From Desulfuromonadaceae bacterium (GTDB taxonomy: Bacteria > Desulfobacterota > Desulfuromonadia > Desulfuromonadales > JAHYIW01), in the NCBI GenBank assembly GCA_019429445.1, contig JAHYIW010000004.1, positions 62,001-126,000 of the forward strand: a stretch of DNA of 64,000 nt, written 5' to 3'. This document shows positions 1-10,900 of the stretch, one piece after another. The position numbers were made by a program, and so were the translations under genes. Each line of letters begins with the position of its first letter. The stretch's first letter is position 1. The notes beneath the pieces are model-generated. The model was not told the DNA's origin, did not search any database, and saw nothing but the letters and a program-made list of their open reading frames with translations.

Positions 1-845
1 ATTTTGAATGACTTGTTGCCGAGCATCAGTTCTTCGTCGCTGGTTCCGGCAATGCGGTAGATATCTTCAGTGGCTTCTTCACGGATAACGTCGATGATGT
101 CATCGACGGTAATAATCCCCATCAGTTTGTTCAGCTCGTTGACAACCGGAACCGCCAGCAGGTTGTATTTTTCAACGACCTTGGCGACCTCTTCCTGATC
201 ACGGTCGGTGCTGACGCTGATCACGTCGGTGGCCATCACCTCTTTAAGCAGCTTTTCCGGGGGGACCATCAGCAGCTGGCGCAGTGACAGAACCCCGACC
301 AGGTGGTTGTAGTCGTCGGTGACGTAGATATAGAAAACCATTTCCACATCTTCCGCCTGCTGGATCGCCGCAATTGCTTCCTTGACGGTGGTTTCCTCCG
401 GCAGGGAGAAAATCTCGGTGGCCATGATTCCGCCAGCGGTATCCTCGTCATACTGGAGCAGGTTCTCGATCTCGTCGGAATGCTCGTCCTCCATGCTGTG
501 CAGGACCTGCTCGGCCAACTCCTCCGGCATATTGCGGATGATCTCGACAGCGTCGTCGTACGGCATTTCCTGCAGGACTTCGGTGATTTCTTCCTGCTTG
601 AAGGTTTCCAGCAGCAGTGCACCGGCATTTTCGTCGAGTTCGGAGAGGACTTCGGCGGCGGTTTCGGCGGAGCCGAGCAACCGGAAGAGGATGCGTTGTT
701 CCTTGAGGCTCAGATCGCGGAACAGTTCCGCGATGTCGGCAGGGCGGAATTTGGCGAGGACATTGGTCAGATTCGGGTAAGCACCGCGCCGAATCAACCG
801 GCGGACGGTGTTTTGCAGAACTTCAAATTTGTGTTCCGACGTCAT
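1..845 (-). CDS. mgtE: Magnesium transporter MgtE, N-terminal part (runs off the window)
   Basis: About 281 residues are visible, starting MTSEHKFEVLQNTVRRL and read on the minus strand. Residues ~30-130 form the acidic helical MgtE_N domain (AELFRDLSLKEQRILFRLL, then repeated EVLQEMPYDDAVEII-like helices). Residues ~140-265 form a CBS pair (EIFSLPEETTVKEAIAAI; EVMATDVISVSTDRDQEEV; VDDIIDVIREEATEDIY). In known MgtE proteins these cytosolic parts sense Mg2+ and gate a five-helix membrane channel; that membrane part lies beyond position 1. The start at 845 is supported by GAGGAG six bases upstream. The family call is firm; a general Mg2+/divalent cation role is from family knowledge. Confidence 0.93.
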   Translation of the reverse strand, partial: MTSEHKFEVLQNTVRRLIRRGAYPNLTNVLAKFRPADIAELFRDLSLKEQRILFRLLGSAETAAEVLSELDENAGALLLETFKQEEITEVLQEMPYDDAVEIIRNMPEELAEQVLHSMEDEHSDEIENLLQYDEDTAGGIMATEIFSLPEETTVKEAIAAIQQAEDVEMVFYIYVTDDYNHLVGVLSLRQLLMVPPEKLLKEVMATDVISVSTDRDQEEVAKVVEKYNLLAVPVVNELNKLMGIITVDDIIDVIREEATEDIYRIAGTSDEELMLGNKSFK

Positions 846-1007
846 GACATTCTCCTCGGCAGTACGGTTCGCATAACGCTACACACTAGACTTTTGCAGC
901 CCGGCTTGTCAACGTTGATTGCTGCGTGACCACGGCAATAGCGCGTTCTTGAAAAATCCGCAGTCCGTGCTACGCGCGACTGTACACCCCAACCAAGGAG
1001 AGCAAAA

Positions 1008-1397
1008 ATGAAAAAAACGTTACTGCTGATGATCGGAATTTTCCTGCTGCTAACTCCCGTACTCTGCGCTGCCGAAGCGGGCGTTGCCCGGGCACTTTTT
1101 ACCACCAGTGTTGAAAACCGTGAACCGGTTGACGAACTGACCGCCACCGACACGGCACTGGAAACACTTTTTTTCTTCACTGAAATCAACGACATGGCTG
1201 GAGAACCGGTGCTGCATCGCTGGGTTTATAACGGTCAGGTCATGGCGGAAGTGCCGTTCACTATTGGTGGACCGCGCTGGCGGGTTTATTCGAGCAAGCA
1301 AATGATTCCGGGCTGGGTCGGGAAATGGCGGGTCGATGTCGTCAACGCGACCGGTGAAGTGGTGGCGAGCAAAGAGATTGAGCGCTCTGCGATGTGA
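1008..1397 (+). CDS. DUF2914-domain exported protein
   Basis: This is a 129-residue protein with a clear signal peptide (MKKTLLLMIGIFLLLTPVLCAA). The mature part matches the DUF2914 pattern: RALFTTSVENREPVD, an FFTEI strand, HRWVYNGQVMAEVPF, GGPRWRVYSSK and a closing GWVGKWRVDVVN. Function of the family is unknown; it is a small beta-rich domain often seen in exported proteins of delta-proteobacterial groups. The start has AAGGAGAG upstream at good spacing. It is transcribed divergently from mgtE and ends in its own terminator, so it appears to be a single-gene unit. Confidence 0.85.
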   Translation: MKKTLLLMIGIFLLLTPVLCAAEAGVARALFTTSVENREPVDELTATDTALETLFFFTEINDMAGEPVLHRWVYNGQVMAEVPFTIGGPRWRVYSSKQMIPGWVGKWRVDVVNATGEVVASKEIERSAM

Positions 1398-1420
1398 GGC
1401 TGGTTACATAAATGATCGAC

Positions 1421-1457
1421 ACAGCGCCTGCGGAAAATTTTCCGGGGCGCTGTTTTT
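1421..1457 (+). terminator. Rho-independent terminator of the DUF2914 gene
   Basis: ACAGCGCC at 1421-1428 pairs with GGCGCTGT at 1446-1453, with an inner palindrome CGGAAAATTTTCCG. It is followed directly by TTTTT. Confidence 0.85.
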
Positions 1458-1525
1458 ATTCGGCCAGATGTGTCGTAACCGTTAGCAGCTGCGGTCGCGG
1501 TCTGTGCAGGTGGGGGAAGGTGGTA

Positions 1526-2185
1526 CTAGCGGTTTAGCTTGTCGGTTTCAATCGTTTTGTAGCCACCGAAAATACTGCTGATCAAGCCGTTGCGCATCTT
1601 GCACTCAAGCATGAACGACAGATAAACGTGGATGATGGTAAAAGATACCAGCAGCCAGAGAATGCCGTGGTGGATCAGGCGCAGGTACTGATTGCCGACC
1701 AGGATCAGCAGCGGCGAGAACAAACGGTGCCACGCTCCACCGGGGGCGTATTGGCCGTACAGCGCCAGGCCGGTGATAATTTCAGCCAGCAGCAACATAA
1801 AAACCCCGGCGTAGGCCGTGGCGGCAAGACCGTTATGGCCGATTTCGTAAGGGGTTCTGGGGCTCAAAAAGCTGTAATATTTGAAAGCCTTGTAGCCGCT
1901 TTGCCAGCCTTTGCGTGTGAACACGGCAACAAAGTTTTTCCAGCTCGCATGACGATTGCCGATAAACATCCAGATGATACGACTCACTACCGACAGCGTG
2001 AACAGGTAGCCGAAGACTATATGCACGAAACGCATCCAGCCCATGCTGTACGGTGCGGTCAACGCGGGTTCGAGAAAGGGCGTGCCGATGCCCAGACCGG
2101 TAACACCAAGCACAACAACACAGATGAAAGTGATCCAATGAGTGATCCGTACCGGCCATTCCCAGACATAATAGGTTTGTAACAT
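1526..2185 (-). CDS. Ni/Fe-hydrogenase-type cytochrome b subunit (HyaC/cytochrome b561 family)
   Basis: This is a 219-residue integral membrane protein with four or five hydrophobic helices. The opening VWEWPVRITHWITF is typical of the b-type cytochrome that anchors periplasmic uptake hydrogenases and passes electrons to quinones. Candidate heme-ligand histidines are in ITHW, MRFVHIVFGYLF, IGHNGLA and IHHGILWLL/IIHVYLSF. GGGAGG lies five bases upstream of the ATG. No hydrogenase large or small subunit is beside it: fumC lies upstream in the other direction and a DUF2914 gene downstream. It may serve another dehydrogenase or be a displaced subunit, so no gene symbol is assigned. Confidence 0.82.
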   Translation of the reverse strand: MLQTYYVWEWPVRITHWITFICVVVLGVTGLGIGTPFLEPALTAPYSMGWMRFVHIVFGYLFTLSVVSRIIWMFIGNRHASWKNFVAVFTRKGWQSGYKAFKYYSFLSPRTPYEIGHNGLAATAYAGVFMLLLAEIITGLALYGQYAPGGAWHRLFSPLLILVGNQYLRLIHHGILWLLVSFTIIHVYLSFMLECKMRNGLISSIFGGYKTIETDKLNR

Positions 2186-2299
2186 GGACGCCTCCCGATG
2201 TCAAAACAGTGCAACTGCGTTCATTATGAATGAATTATTTGTAATTTCAAGTTGCCGCCTTTTTTCTTTTGCCGGGTTGAACCTGTGGCTGCACCTTGA

Positions 2300-2446
2300 T
2301 GGCGTCGCAAAAAGTCCGCCCTACGTCGTTACGCTGATTTTTCAGGACCTCGACCTACCTGATGTAGGCCTTCGCCCCTGAAAAACCACCAAGCCTAGTA
2401 GGACGAAATTTTTGCTTAGCCATCTCATTCTTTTTTGCGAGTGCTG
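2300..2446 (+). repeat. 147-bp palindromic repeat, copy A
   Basis: This member of a dispersed family starts TGGCGTCGCAAAAAGTCC and ends in TTTTTTGCGAGTGC. The ends form an imperfect inverted repeat around TCGCAAAAA, and a second inverted pair GATGGC/GCCATC lies at or near the ends. The centre is a hairpin-forming segment (TTTTCAGG ... CCTGAAAA). A 12-bp direct repeat GCTGCACCTTGA flanks it (2288-2299 and 2443-2454), consistent with a target duplication. It lies between the divergent cytochrome b and fumC genes. Confidence 0.85.
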
Positions 2447-2511
2447 CACCTTGACAATTGCACCGAAGTGGGCGACAACACGATGGAGCCTTTTAACTCC
2501 AGGGGGAGATC

Positions 2512-3915
2512 ATGACCGAGAGAACACCTGCCACGCGTACCGAAACCGATACTTTTGGCGCGATCGAAGTGCCCGCCGACCGTTTCTGGGGGGCGCAGAC
2601 CCAGCGTTCGCTCCAGAATTTCAAGATCAGTGACGAGCTGTTGCCGCGCCCACTGATTCGGGCGCTGGGGATCATTAAACTGTGTGCCGCGCGCACCAAT
2701 ATTGCCCTTGGTAAGCTTGATGAAACGCTTGGCCAGGCAATCGTGACTGCCGCCGAAGAGGTGATTTCCGGTCGGCTTGATGAACACTTCCCGCTGGTTG
2801 TGTGGCAAACCGGTTCCGGTACCCAGTCGAATATGAACGCCAATGAGGTGATTGCCAATCTCGCCTCTGAATACCTCGGCGGCACGCTGGGGACGAAAAC
2901 ACCGGTACATCCGAACGATCACTGTAATTGCAGTCAGTCATCGAACGATGTCTTTCCGACGGCGATGCACATTGCCGCGATTGAACAGCTTCATAGCCCG
3001 TTGTTGCCAGCCCTCACCGCCCTGCGCGCCGCTCTTGACGCCAAGGTCGTCGCCTGGCAAGAGATCATCAAGATTGGTCGAACCCATTTGCAGGATGCCA
3101 CGCCGCTGTCGCTGGGGCAGGAATTCTCCGGTTATGCGGCGCAGGTGTCGCTGGGGTGCGAGCGGATCAATGACAGCTTCAAGCGTCTTTATCCCCTGGC
3201 GCAGGGGGGGACGGCGGTCGGTACGGGACTGAATGCGCCAGCGCAGTTCGCCGTACGCTTTGCCGCCGAGGTTGCCGCCGTCAGCGGACTGCCGTTTTGC
3301 ACAGCGGCGAACAAGTTTGAGGCGCTGGCGGCGCACGATGCCCTGGTCGAACTGTCCGGAGTACTCAACACCATTGCCGTCAGTTTCAACAAGATCGCCA
3401 ACGATATTCGTCTGCTTGGTTCCGGGCCGCGTTCAGGGTTGGGTGAGTTGCGCCTGCCGGAGAACGAGCCGGGATCATCGATCATGCCGGGGAAAGTCAA
3501 TCCGACCCAGTGCGAGGCGTTGACCATGGTCTGTGCGCAGGTGATGGGGAACCATACCACGGTGACGATTGCCGGCGCGCAAGGGCATTTCGAACTCAAT
3601 GTTTTTAAACCGGTGATCATCTATAATGTCTTGCAGTCAATTCGCCTGCTGGCCGACGCTGCAGTCAGCTTTACCGACAACTGTGTCGTTGGGCTGGAGC
3701 CGAATCGTGAGCGCATCAATGAACTGATGGAACGCTCACTGATGCTGGTGACCGCACTGGCACCACAGATCGGTTACGACAAGGCGGCGACAGTTGCCAA
3801 GCTGGCACTGCAAAACGGCACGACTCTGCGGGAAGAGGCCGTGGGGGGCGGTTATGTGAGTGCGGAGGAATTTGACGCTTTGGTGAGGCCGGAACTGATG
3901 ATTGCACCGCAATAA
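2512..3915 (+). CDS. fumC: Class II fumarate hydratase
   Basis: This 467-residue protein has the usual FumC length and interconverts fumarate and malate in the TCA cycle. Visible signatures are [42 protein letters not shown] around residue 130, [15 protein letters not shown], and the fumarase/aspartase loop [11 protein letters not shown] near residue 321 carrying the catalytic serine. The 130 region carries two cysteines where the commoner reading is HVNMSQSSND, a small oddity that need not affect catalysis. GGGGGAG lies just upstream of the ATG. A repeat copy separates it from the divergent cytochrome b gene, so it is probably transcribed alone. Confidence 0.96.
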   Translation: MTERTPATRTETDTFGAIEVPADRFWGAQTQRSLQNFKISDELLPRPLIRALGIIKLCAARTNIALGKLDETLGQAIVTAAEEVISGRLDEHFPLVVWQTGSGTQSNMNANEVIANLASEYLGGTLGTKTPVHPNDHCNCSQSSNDVFPTAMHIAAIEQLHSPLLPALTALRAALDAKVVAWQEIIKIGRTHLQDATPLSLGQEFSGYAAQVSLGCERINDSFKRLYPLAQGGTAVGTGLNAPAQFAVRFAAEVAAVSGLPFCTAANKFEALAAHDALVELSGVLNTIAVSFNKIANDIRLLGSGPRSGLGELRLPENEPGSSIMPGKVNPTQCEALTMVCAQVMGNHTTVTIAGAQGHFELNVFKPVIIYNVLQSIRLLADAAVSFTDNCVVGLEPNRERINELMERSLMLVTALAPQIGYDKAATVAKLALQNGTTLREEAVGGGYVSAEEFDALVRPELMIAPQ

Positions 3916-3941
3916 CAGTGACTCAATCGGCACGGTGAAAA

Positions 3942-4540
3942 TTATAAAAAGAGCCTCGTGTAAAAGGCTTGATCTGACGCCAGAAACCGTTCCAAATCTC
4001 CGCGTACCCCTTGGCGTTTTTCTTGACGCCGCGACCACCGACCTTCGGCAGTTGGGCGATGCCCTTCTGCGCCGTCTGGTGCGTTGGACATCAAGCCGCT
4101 TCGGCCCGGCAGGCGACCGTATCTATCTCTTCCCCGCCACCCTTTCTTCTTGACAACCATGTGAACCTTGACCTTCTTCGTCGGCTTCTCCCGTCCGACG
4201 ATGGCAGTCGAGTCCCGACTGACGTGGCCAATCAGTTCCGTGCCGAGATGTTCCTTCACCAATGTGTCACGAACCACGGTCCCCATGCCTGCCTGGCATA
4301 CTTGTCAAAGGTTCGGGAAAAGATCGCTTCCGAAGGGGGCCCCCGTTTACCGAAACCGCAGATCATTCGCAGGCTCGGTGTGCTCAGTAAGGCATGACGC
4401 AAAGATCTGGTGTGCTGATAGCGCAGAACGGACTTGGCAACAAACGCCCTGGCACTGACCGGCACACGTTTTTCAATCCTGACCAGCTCAAGAATATTGA
4501 TCAGATGCTTCTCCGGTTCCGTCAGCGGAACAGGCAATCA
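3942..4540 (-). pseudogene. Decayed IS transposase remnant (IS4/IS1182-like)
   Basis: Two minus-strand fragments in different frames belong to one transposase. The first contains SLRMICGFGKRGPPSEAIFS, a pattern from the N-terminal part of these transposases. The second contains LIGHVSRDSTAIVGREKP, with the DST-containing core. A third frame near 3970-4020 reads KKNAKGYAEIWNGF. At least two frameshifts separate these blocks and the C-terminal catalytic half is missing, so it cannot be active. No clear terminal inverted repeats were found. The exact IS family is uncertain. Confidence 0.75.
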
Positions 4541-4686
4541 TTTATCAAAGAAGGGGATAGCTATATCGCGATATTTTTTTAGCCAATTGACAAGAAAAGG
4601 CTACTAAAGTCTGTAGGAATTTATTAATATTGATTAATGTGTGTTTTTAGCGAGAAGCAGGCGGCTTCTTTTTAGATTGTTTTTGG
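4541..4686. other. AT-rich intergenic stretch, nothing recognised
   Basis: This stretch lies between the transposase remnant and the 180-bp inverted-repeat element. It contains AT-rich tracts and no supported gene. Confidence 0.5.
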
Positions 4687-4866
4687 GGGGTAGTCGGTTA
4701 GTGCCCCACCTCGGTTTTTTGATGCAGTCACACAAGAAATAATATCGATCACTTCAAGACGTAAATGAGTTTAGCCCAACATTACAAGTAGTTGACGCGC
4801 ACAACATATTCCATCCATTTTGGTCATGACATGTATATGAGCCTTGGGGCACAAACCGACTACCCC
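4687..4866. mobile_element. 180-bp element with 22-bp terminal inverted repeats (MITE-like)
   Basis: The left end, 4687-4708, begins GGGGTAGTCGGTTAGTGCCC. The right end, 4845-4866, is its reverse complement with a single mismatch. TTTTTG occurs directly outside or one base outside both ends (4680-4685 and 4867-4872), compatible with a target duplication. The interior of about 136 bp has no coding capacity. It sits about 85 bp upstream of giant cytochrome 1 and so could have displaced or supplied regulatory sequence. Confidence 0.65.
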
Positions 4867-4952
4867 TTTTTGTTTTTTTTAATTGATTAGTATGTGTATT
4901 GGTGTTTATTATCTAACCCAATCTAATAAATAAATGCTCAGGAGGACATGGC

Positions 4953-7900
4953 ATGGGAGACATAGCTCGCATCTTGGTTTTATGGATTTTTATCGTGGGG
5001 TTCTTTGGGCCCATGCTCCCAAACATAGTTTTTGCGTCGCCAACCCACTTAGTAAGCTGTCAAGAGTGTCACAGGACTGGCGTTGATTGGGCTTCGCTGG
5101 ACGGTGGCATTTGCATCACCTGTCACGAATCGAGTACACCAAAATATGTTTTTAATGACGGTGTAACGTATAACACTGTCGGGTGGTTTGTTTCCGGCGA
5201 TGCCAGTAACGCCATGGGAACTGTTACTTCCGATTATAATTCCGCTATCGGAAGGCAGACCTCACACATGTGGCAAAAGCTTAGCGGTGAAGTAGTACCT
5301 TCGGCCGGTGCCACGACCCCGACCACCTACACCCGGCAATTCAACGGCCGCTATCAAATATCTAAAGGCAAACTGGTTTGTTTCCGTTGTCACGACCCCC
5401 ATGCGAATGTTAATTCAAAGCCATCATTGTTGAAAGTCGCAAAGAATCAGGATCAACTTTGTTCCGATTGTCATAAACCGTGGTACGTAAACAACGCCAA
5501 TGCTCTGCTGACTCACCCGGTCGGCGTCGCTGTCAACTACAATACGGTTGCTGCGGCTAATCCGACCAAATACCAGACGGCGGTTGTCAATACGGCTAAC
5601 AGCGGTATCCGCACCGTCAACGGCATGGTCAGTTGTACCTCGTGTCACGGGGTTCATTTTACGGATTCCGACTCGACGACTGCTGACGGTTTTGGCAACT
5701 GGGCTGCACTTTCGAACTCAGACGGCTATATTTTGCGCAGTGACGGTCCCCGGCGCACTGGAGCGAACGGCACTGAGACGGCTCAGCTGCGGTCCAATTT
5801 ATGTCAGGCTTGCCACACCTACCAGCCGCACGGCAACGCGACGGAGCCAGTCGGTTGTCTTGAATGTCACAGCGGGCACGCCTTCAACGGTGGTAACCCC
5901 AACTATTTCGTATTGCGCGACGTTGTTACAACGAACACCTACAATACGGTCAACGCTCTTGACTTCAAAGATGCGACCACCGACCATGGCGGTAGTAAAA
6001 GCGTCGCCCAGGTTTGGTCCGGTGAGGTCATCGGCGACATTGCCGGTTACTGTGAGAAGTGTCACGGTCAGTTGACCGCAATGTCGGGCAGCATCAGGAC
6101 CCATATTGAGGGGGAAAATTGTCGTACCTGCCACCAGCATGACGGCGCAAATTATGCGTTTGAAGCGACCGGCTGTGACCAGTGTCACGGGTATCCGCCG
6201 ACGACCAACACTCCCGGTGCGACGACCGGCTTCGCGGTTGGTACGTTCCGTTACGATACCGTATCGGGTGGTACGATTTTCAAGGATGAATCGCTGACGC
6301 CGCACGGGGCGCATGCTGCTGGAGGAAGTCGTTATTCATTTTCATGCAGTGACTGCCACGGTAATGAAGCTGCAACCACCGGACACGATACCGGTTCTTT
6401 CCAGCAGGTGCTTGACACTGCCGCCGGTGCTTTGCCCGGCCTGACGACGAATGGTGGTGTGTTATCGCCCGTCTACACTGAAAGCGGCGTCGGTAGCTGT
6501 GCAAGTGTGTATTGTCATTCAAACGGCGACCCGCGTGACGGTGTCATAACCTACCCGGTTTCCGATCCGGTTTGGGGAAATGGTGCCAACACTATTATCG
6601 GTACCGGGACCGAATGTCAGATTTGTCACGGTAATGACGTGACCACGATGGGTACGCGCGGAAACTCCGCAGTACATGCCAAGCACCTGGGCAGCGGCAC
6701 GCTGGCGATGGGCAAGACCTTCTCCTGTTCCGACTGCCACAACTCGACGGCGGTTAACAGCATCTCTTTGCAAACGGGTGCCATCGGCGGTGCTCACGTC
6801 GATGGCAACAAAGATGTCGTATTCGATACCGCCGGTCTGGCGGGCAACGATGCCAGCATCGGTTTCGCCAGTGGCACCGGTGTTTGTACGAACGTTTACT
6901 GCCACTCTAACGGACGTGCCAATTTCAAGTCCCCCGACTGGGACGGCGGCGCGGCGACCTGCACCACGTGTCACAACAATGGAACTGATGACGGCGTGTT
7001 GACCAACGCCGCTCCGGGTGGTGTTGACAATCCCCATGTCAAACACCTTGCGGTCATTGGTATCGACTGCGCCACTTGCCACGGTGCAAACGACGGTACC
7101 CATGCTTCGCATGTCGATGGTACCATCGATTCTCCGACTCAGGCGACCTGCAATGGCTGCCACGGTGCAACTGTGTCCGGCACCGGGAACGATATTGAAC
7201 CCGTCTGGAGTATTAGCGGTGGCAATGTAACGTGCAAAACCTGTCATCTTGGCACCTTGGCAAGCGTCAACGCCAAGACGGCACCGGGCAAGGACTCCGC
7301 GATTGCCACCGGACACAACAAGCCGAGCGGTAACTACGTTGTTTCAAATAACAGCGCCGCAAATAAAATCTGTGAATCCTGTCACGATGGTGCCGACGTC
7401 GGCCATTTTGACGGAGTCAGCGGCGATGACATGCGCTTGCTTGCAGCCGCCATGACCTGTACAATCTCCTGCCACGGCATCGGTGGTTCGGCGCTGAAGA
7501 ACGGGATCGTTACCCATCAGAGCAAGTCCTGCAACGTTTGTCATGACCCGCATGGCAGCAGCAATATCTATATGGTCAAGGCGACCAGTGCTGGCGGGTA
7601 CAGCGGCACGGTTGTTTTCAACTCGATTACCGGTATTGATTCGTACGACGAGGATGACGTCGCCAACGCGGATGATATCTGCGCCACCTGCCACAGCTAT
7701 GGCGGTGGTGCCGTGACTACCCACAATAATCAGACGAACGAAGGTGTCGCCCACAAAGAGGGACTTGACTGTTTCACCTGCCATAAGTCGCACACTGATG
7801 TAGCTGCCTTCGGCGTGGGGGCAGGAACCGCCTGTAACGATTGTCACGGTTTCCCGCCGGCTTCCGGTGCCCACCGTGACGGGGCGACGCTGTCCGATCC

Positions 7901-10900
7901 GGAGCTGCATACGATCACCGTCTCTTATAATGTGGCGGTCGAAGATATTAGCGACTGTGCGACCTGTCACAGTGGTGCCGACAGCTACAGCTACGATCCG
8001 TCAGTCGATCAGGGTGGCAGTCTCAATCACAGCAACGCCTCCGGTCGGAAGACGATTTTGACGAGCAGTGTCGGTTACAATACCACCAGTCTCAATTGCT
8101 CCGGTGCCTGCCATGCCTCGACCGCTGCCGACGGTACATGGAACGACGCCAACGGTCTTAATTGCGATGCCTGTCACTACTATGAAGCGATCCCGACCAG
8201 TGCCAACAACGTCGGTAGCGGAGCGGTCGGCGGCAGCCACAATATTCACTTTAACAGCGCCACGGTTACGAGTTGTGCCAACTGCCACGCTATTCCGGTC
8301 GATACCGCTCATATCACCACCGGTGCCGGTACGGACGCCGCCAGGATCAGCGGTCGTGCGGCTGCAACGATGGATGAGGCTGCGGTGACCGTAACGGCGT
8401 TGAATACCGGCAGCGATCCCGATCCGGGCAATCCGACCTGTAATAACCTGGCCTGCCACAACCCGTCGAACGGCACCTATACGGCGACCTGGACGGTGGC
8501 GAATGTGGCTGGCTGCGCCTTCTGCCACAGCAACACCGCTCCGGCCACCGGCAGCCACGGTCAGCATCTGAACGCAGCAACGACCTTTGGCATCAACACC
8601 ATTGCCTGCACCAGCTGTCACGGCACGGCACCGGTTAGCAACGCGCACAGTGACGGGACGGTGAATCTGCTGGCGGGGATGAGTTACACCATTGGAGCGG
8701 AGGACGTGGGCGGCACACTGGGGAGCTGTACCACCAGTACCTGCCACAACAATGGCACGGCAGCGGCGACGGCGGTGGTGACCCCGACATGGGGGACGCC
8801 AAGCGCCGACTGTACCATCTGCCACGGCAACGCGCCGACGACCGGGGCTCATACCACTCACATCTCCGGTGCGAAGGGGCCTCAGTCCGGAACCGTTTGC
8901 AATACCTGTCACCAGTCCAACGCAAATAATACGAGCATGGCGGGGATGACCGCCCACATCAACGGCTCGGTTCAATTTGCGGATGGCAATGCGTTGACAA
9001 CGACCGCTCGCTGCAATACCTGTCACGGCGGGGCCACCCCTGCCGGAACGGCCAAGACGAACTGGCCGACCTCTGCCCCGGTTGCCTGCGAGTCGTGCCA
9101 CAGCACCACTCCGGCAAACAGTCAAGCGGATGGAGGAGGGGTCTTTGCTCCGGAACGCGCCGGCGCCGCCTATACCAGTTTCGGCCATGGTCGTACCGGG
9201 GCAGGCAAGCCAGGCAAAGCGTGCGCCGATTGCCATAATGAAAATTCATCACACATCAGCGGTACGTTAAATGACAATAATCGCTTGAACATCGTTCTGG
9301 CCAAGGATTACGCTCTCGATCCGGACGGTTTCTGCGGCATCTGCCACGAGACGGCCAATGTCGAGCACATTCACAAGGCCAACGGCGGCGCTGGCACCAG
9401 CGACAGCGGCAACCGCTGCACCATTTGCCACGAGCCGCACGGCGCCGACGGCTTTGACGCCATGGTACGCAGCAGCATCGGCGGCAAAAACGTCGTCGGC
9501 TTCACCGACCGCGCCGTGCGCACCAGCTATTATCTCGATCCGGTGAACAGCGGTGCCAATACTGGCAAATACGGTATCTGCCAAGTCTGTCACGATCCTA
9601 CCGACGCAACGGCAGAGGGTGGGAGCATCCAGTATTTCAACCGCAGCACGGCGACCCCAACCCACTACAGCGGCGTCTGTATCGGCTGCCACAAGCATGC
9701 CGATACTCCCGCCTTCAAGCCGAGCGGCTGCAGCGGCTGCCACGGCGATTCGGTCGCCGGCAATTTCTGGCCGGATGCCGGCGCTTATCCTGATCGCGCC
9801 GGACTGCATCCGACCCATGTCGATGCCATTGCCGTCAAGATGGCCGGCGGGGCAACGCTCGACAACAAGAACGCCACCTGCGTCTACTGTCACCCCGATC
9901 CTGGTGGCAACAACGTCAACGGAGTTGGCCATGACACCAACAGCACCGGCAGTCCGGTTGACATCTCCGACCTGCACAAGGACGGCTGGAATCCGGCCAG
10001 CAGTTATACCAACCTCCAAGGTGGAGTCGACGGCGACGGCAGTTACAATCCGGCCATCAAGCGTTGCTCCACCGTCGACTGCCATTCGAACGGCGAGTTC
10101 ACCTGGACCTGGTACCCCGACGTGCTCGCCCCGGGCCAGATCACCAATCTGGCGGCGGTGACCGGCACCGAACCGGGAACGGTTGACCTGATCTGGACCG
10201 CGCCGGCCAACGACGGGAATGCCGGTCCCAACGCCTATCACTACGAGGTGCGCTACAGCACCGCTGCCATCAACGATACCAACTGGGCCAGTGCCACCAT
10301 CGCCGGCGGCCCGCCTTCGGTGGGGCGCCACGGCAAACTCAATGCGACCGAGATGAAGGTTGACGGGCTCACTGGCGGTAACACCTATTACTTCGCCGTC
10401 AAGACATCTGACGAGGACGACAACTGGTCGACGGCCTCCAACAGCGTCAGCGCCGCAGCCAAAACCGACAACCAGGCACCGATCTTTCTCGGGCTGGGCC
10501 AGTCGCACAGCACCGACGAAACCGGTACCGTGGTGCTCTCCTGGGAGGCGGCCCAGGACCACTCCCTGCCGGTGACCTACACCGTCTACTATGACACCGG
10601 CACCATTGAGTACAGCGCCGTTACCGATACGGCGATTACCACCACCGGCACCACACTCAAGGTGAGCGGCCTGCCGACCGGCGTGCTTTACCACTTCGCA
10701 GTGCGCGCCAAGGACAGTGCCGGCAACAGCGATGCCAATACCATCGTCAGGGCGGTGCTGCCGATCACCACGGCGAAGATCCAGCCGACGACCGTCACCT
10801 ACTACACCAGCGGCACGACGGTTCTGCAGACCGGCACCTACGGTACGACCGGCAGCGGCAACGCCACCTTGCGGACCGCCAACTTCGCCGCCGACACCAA

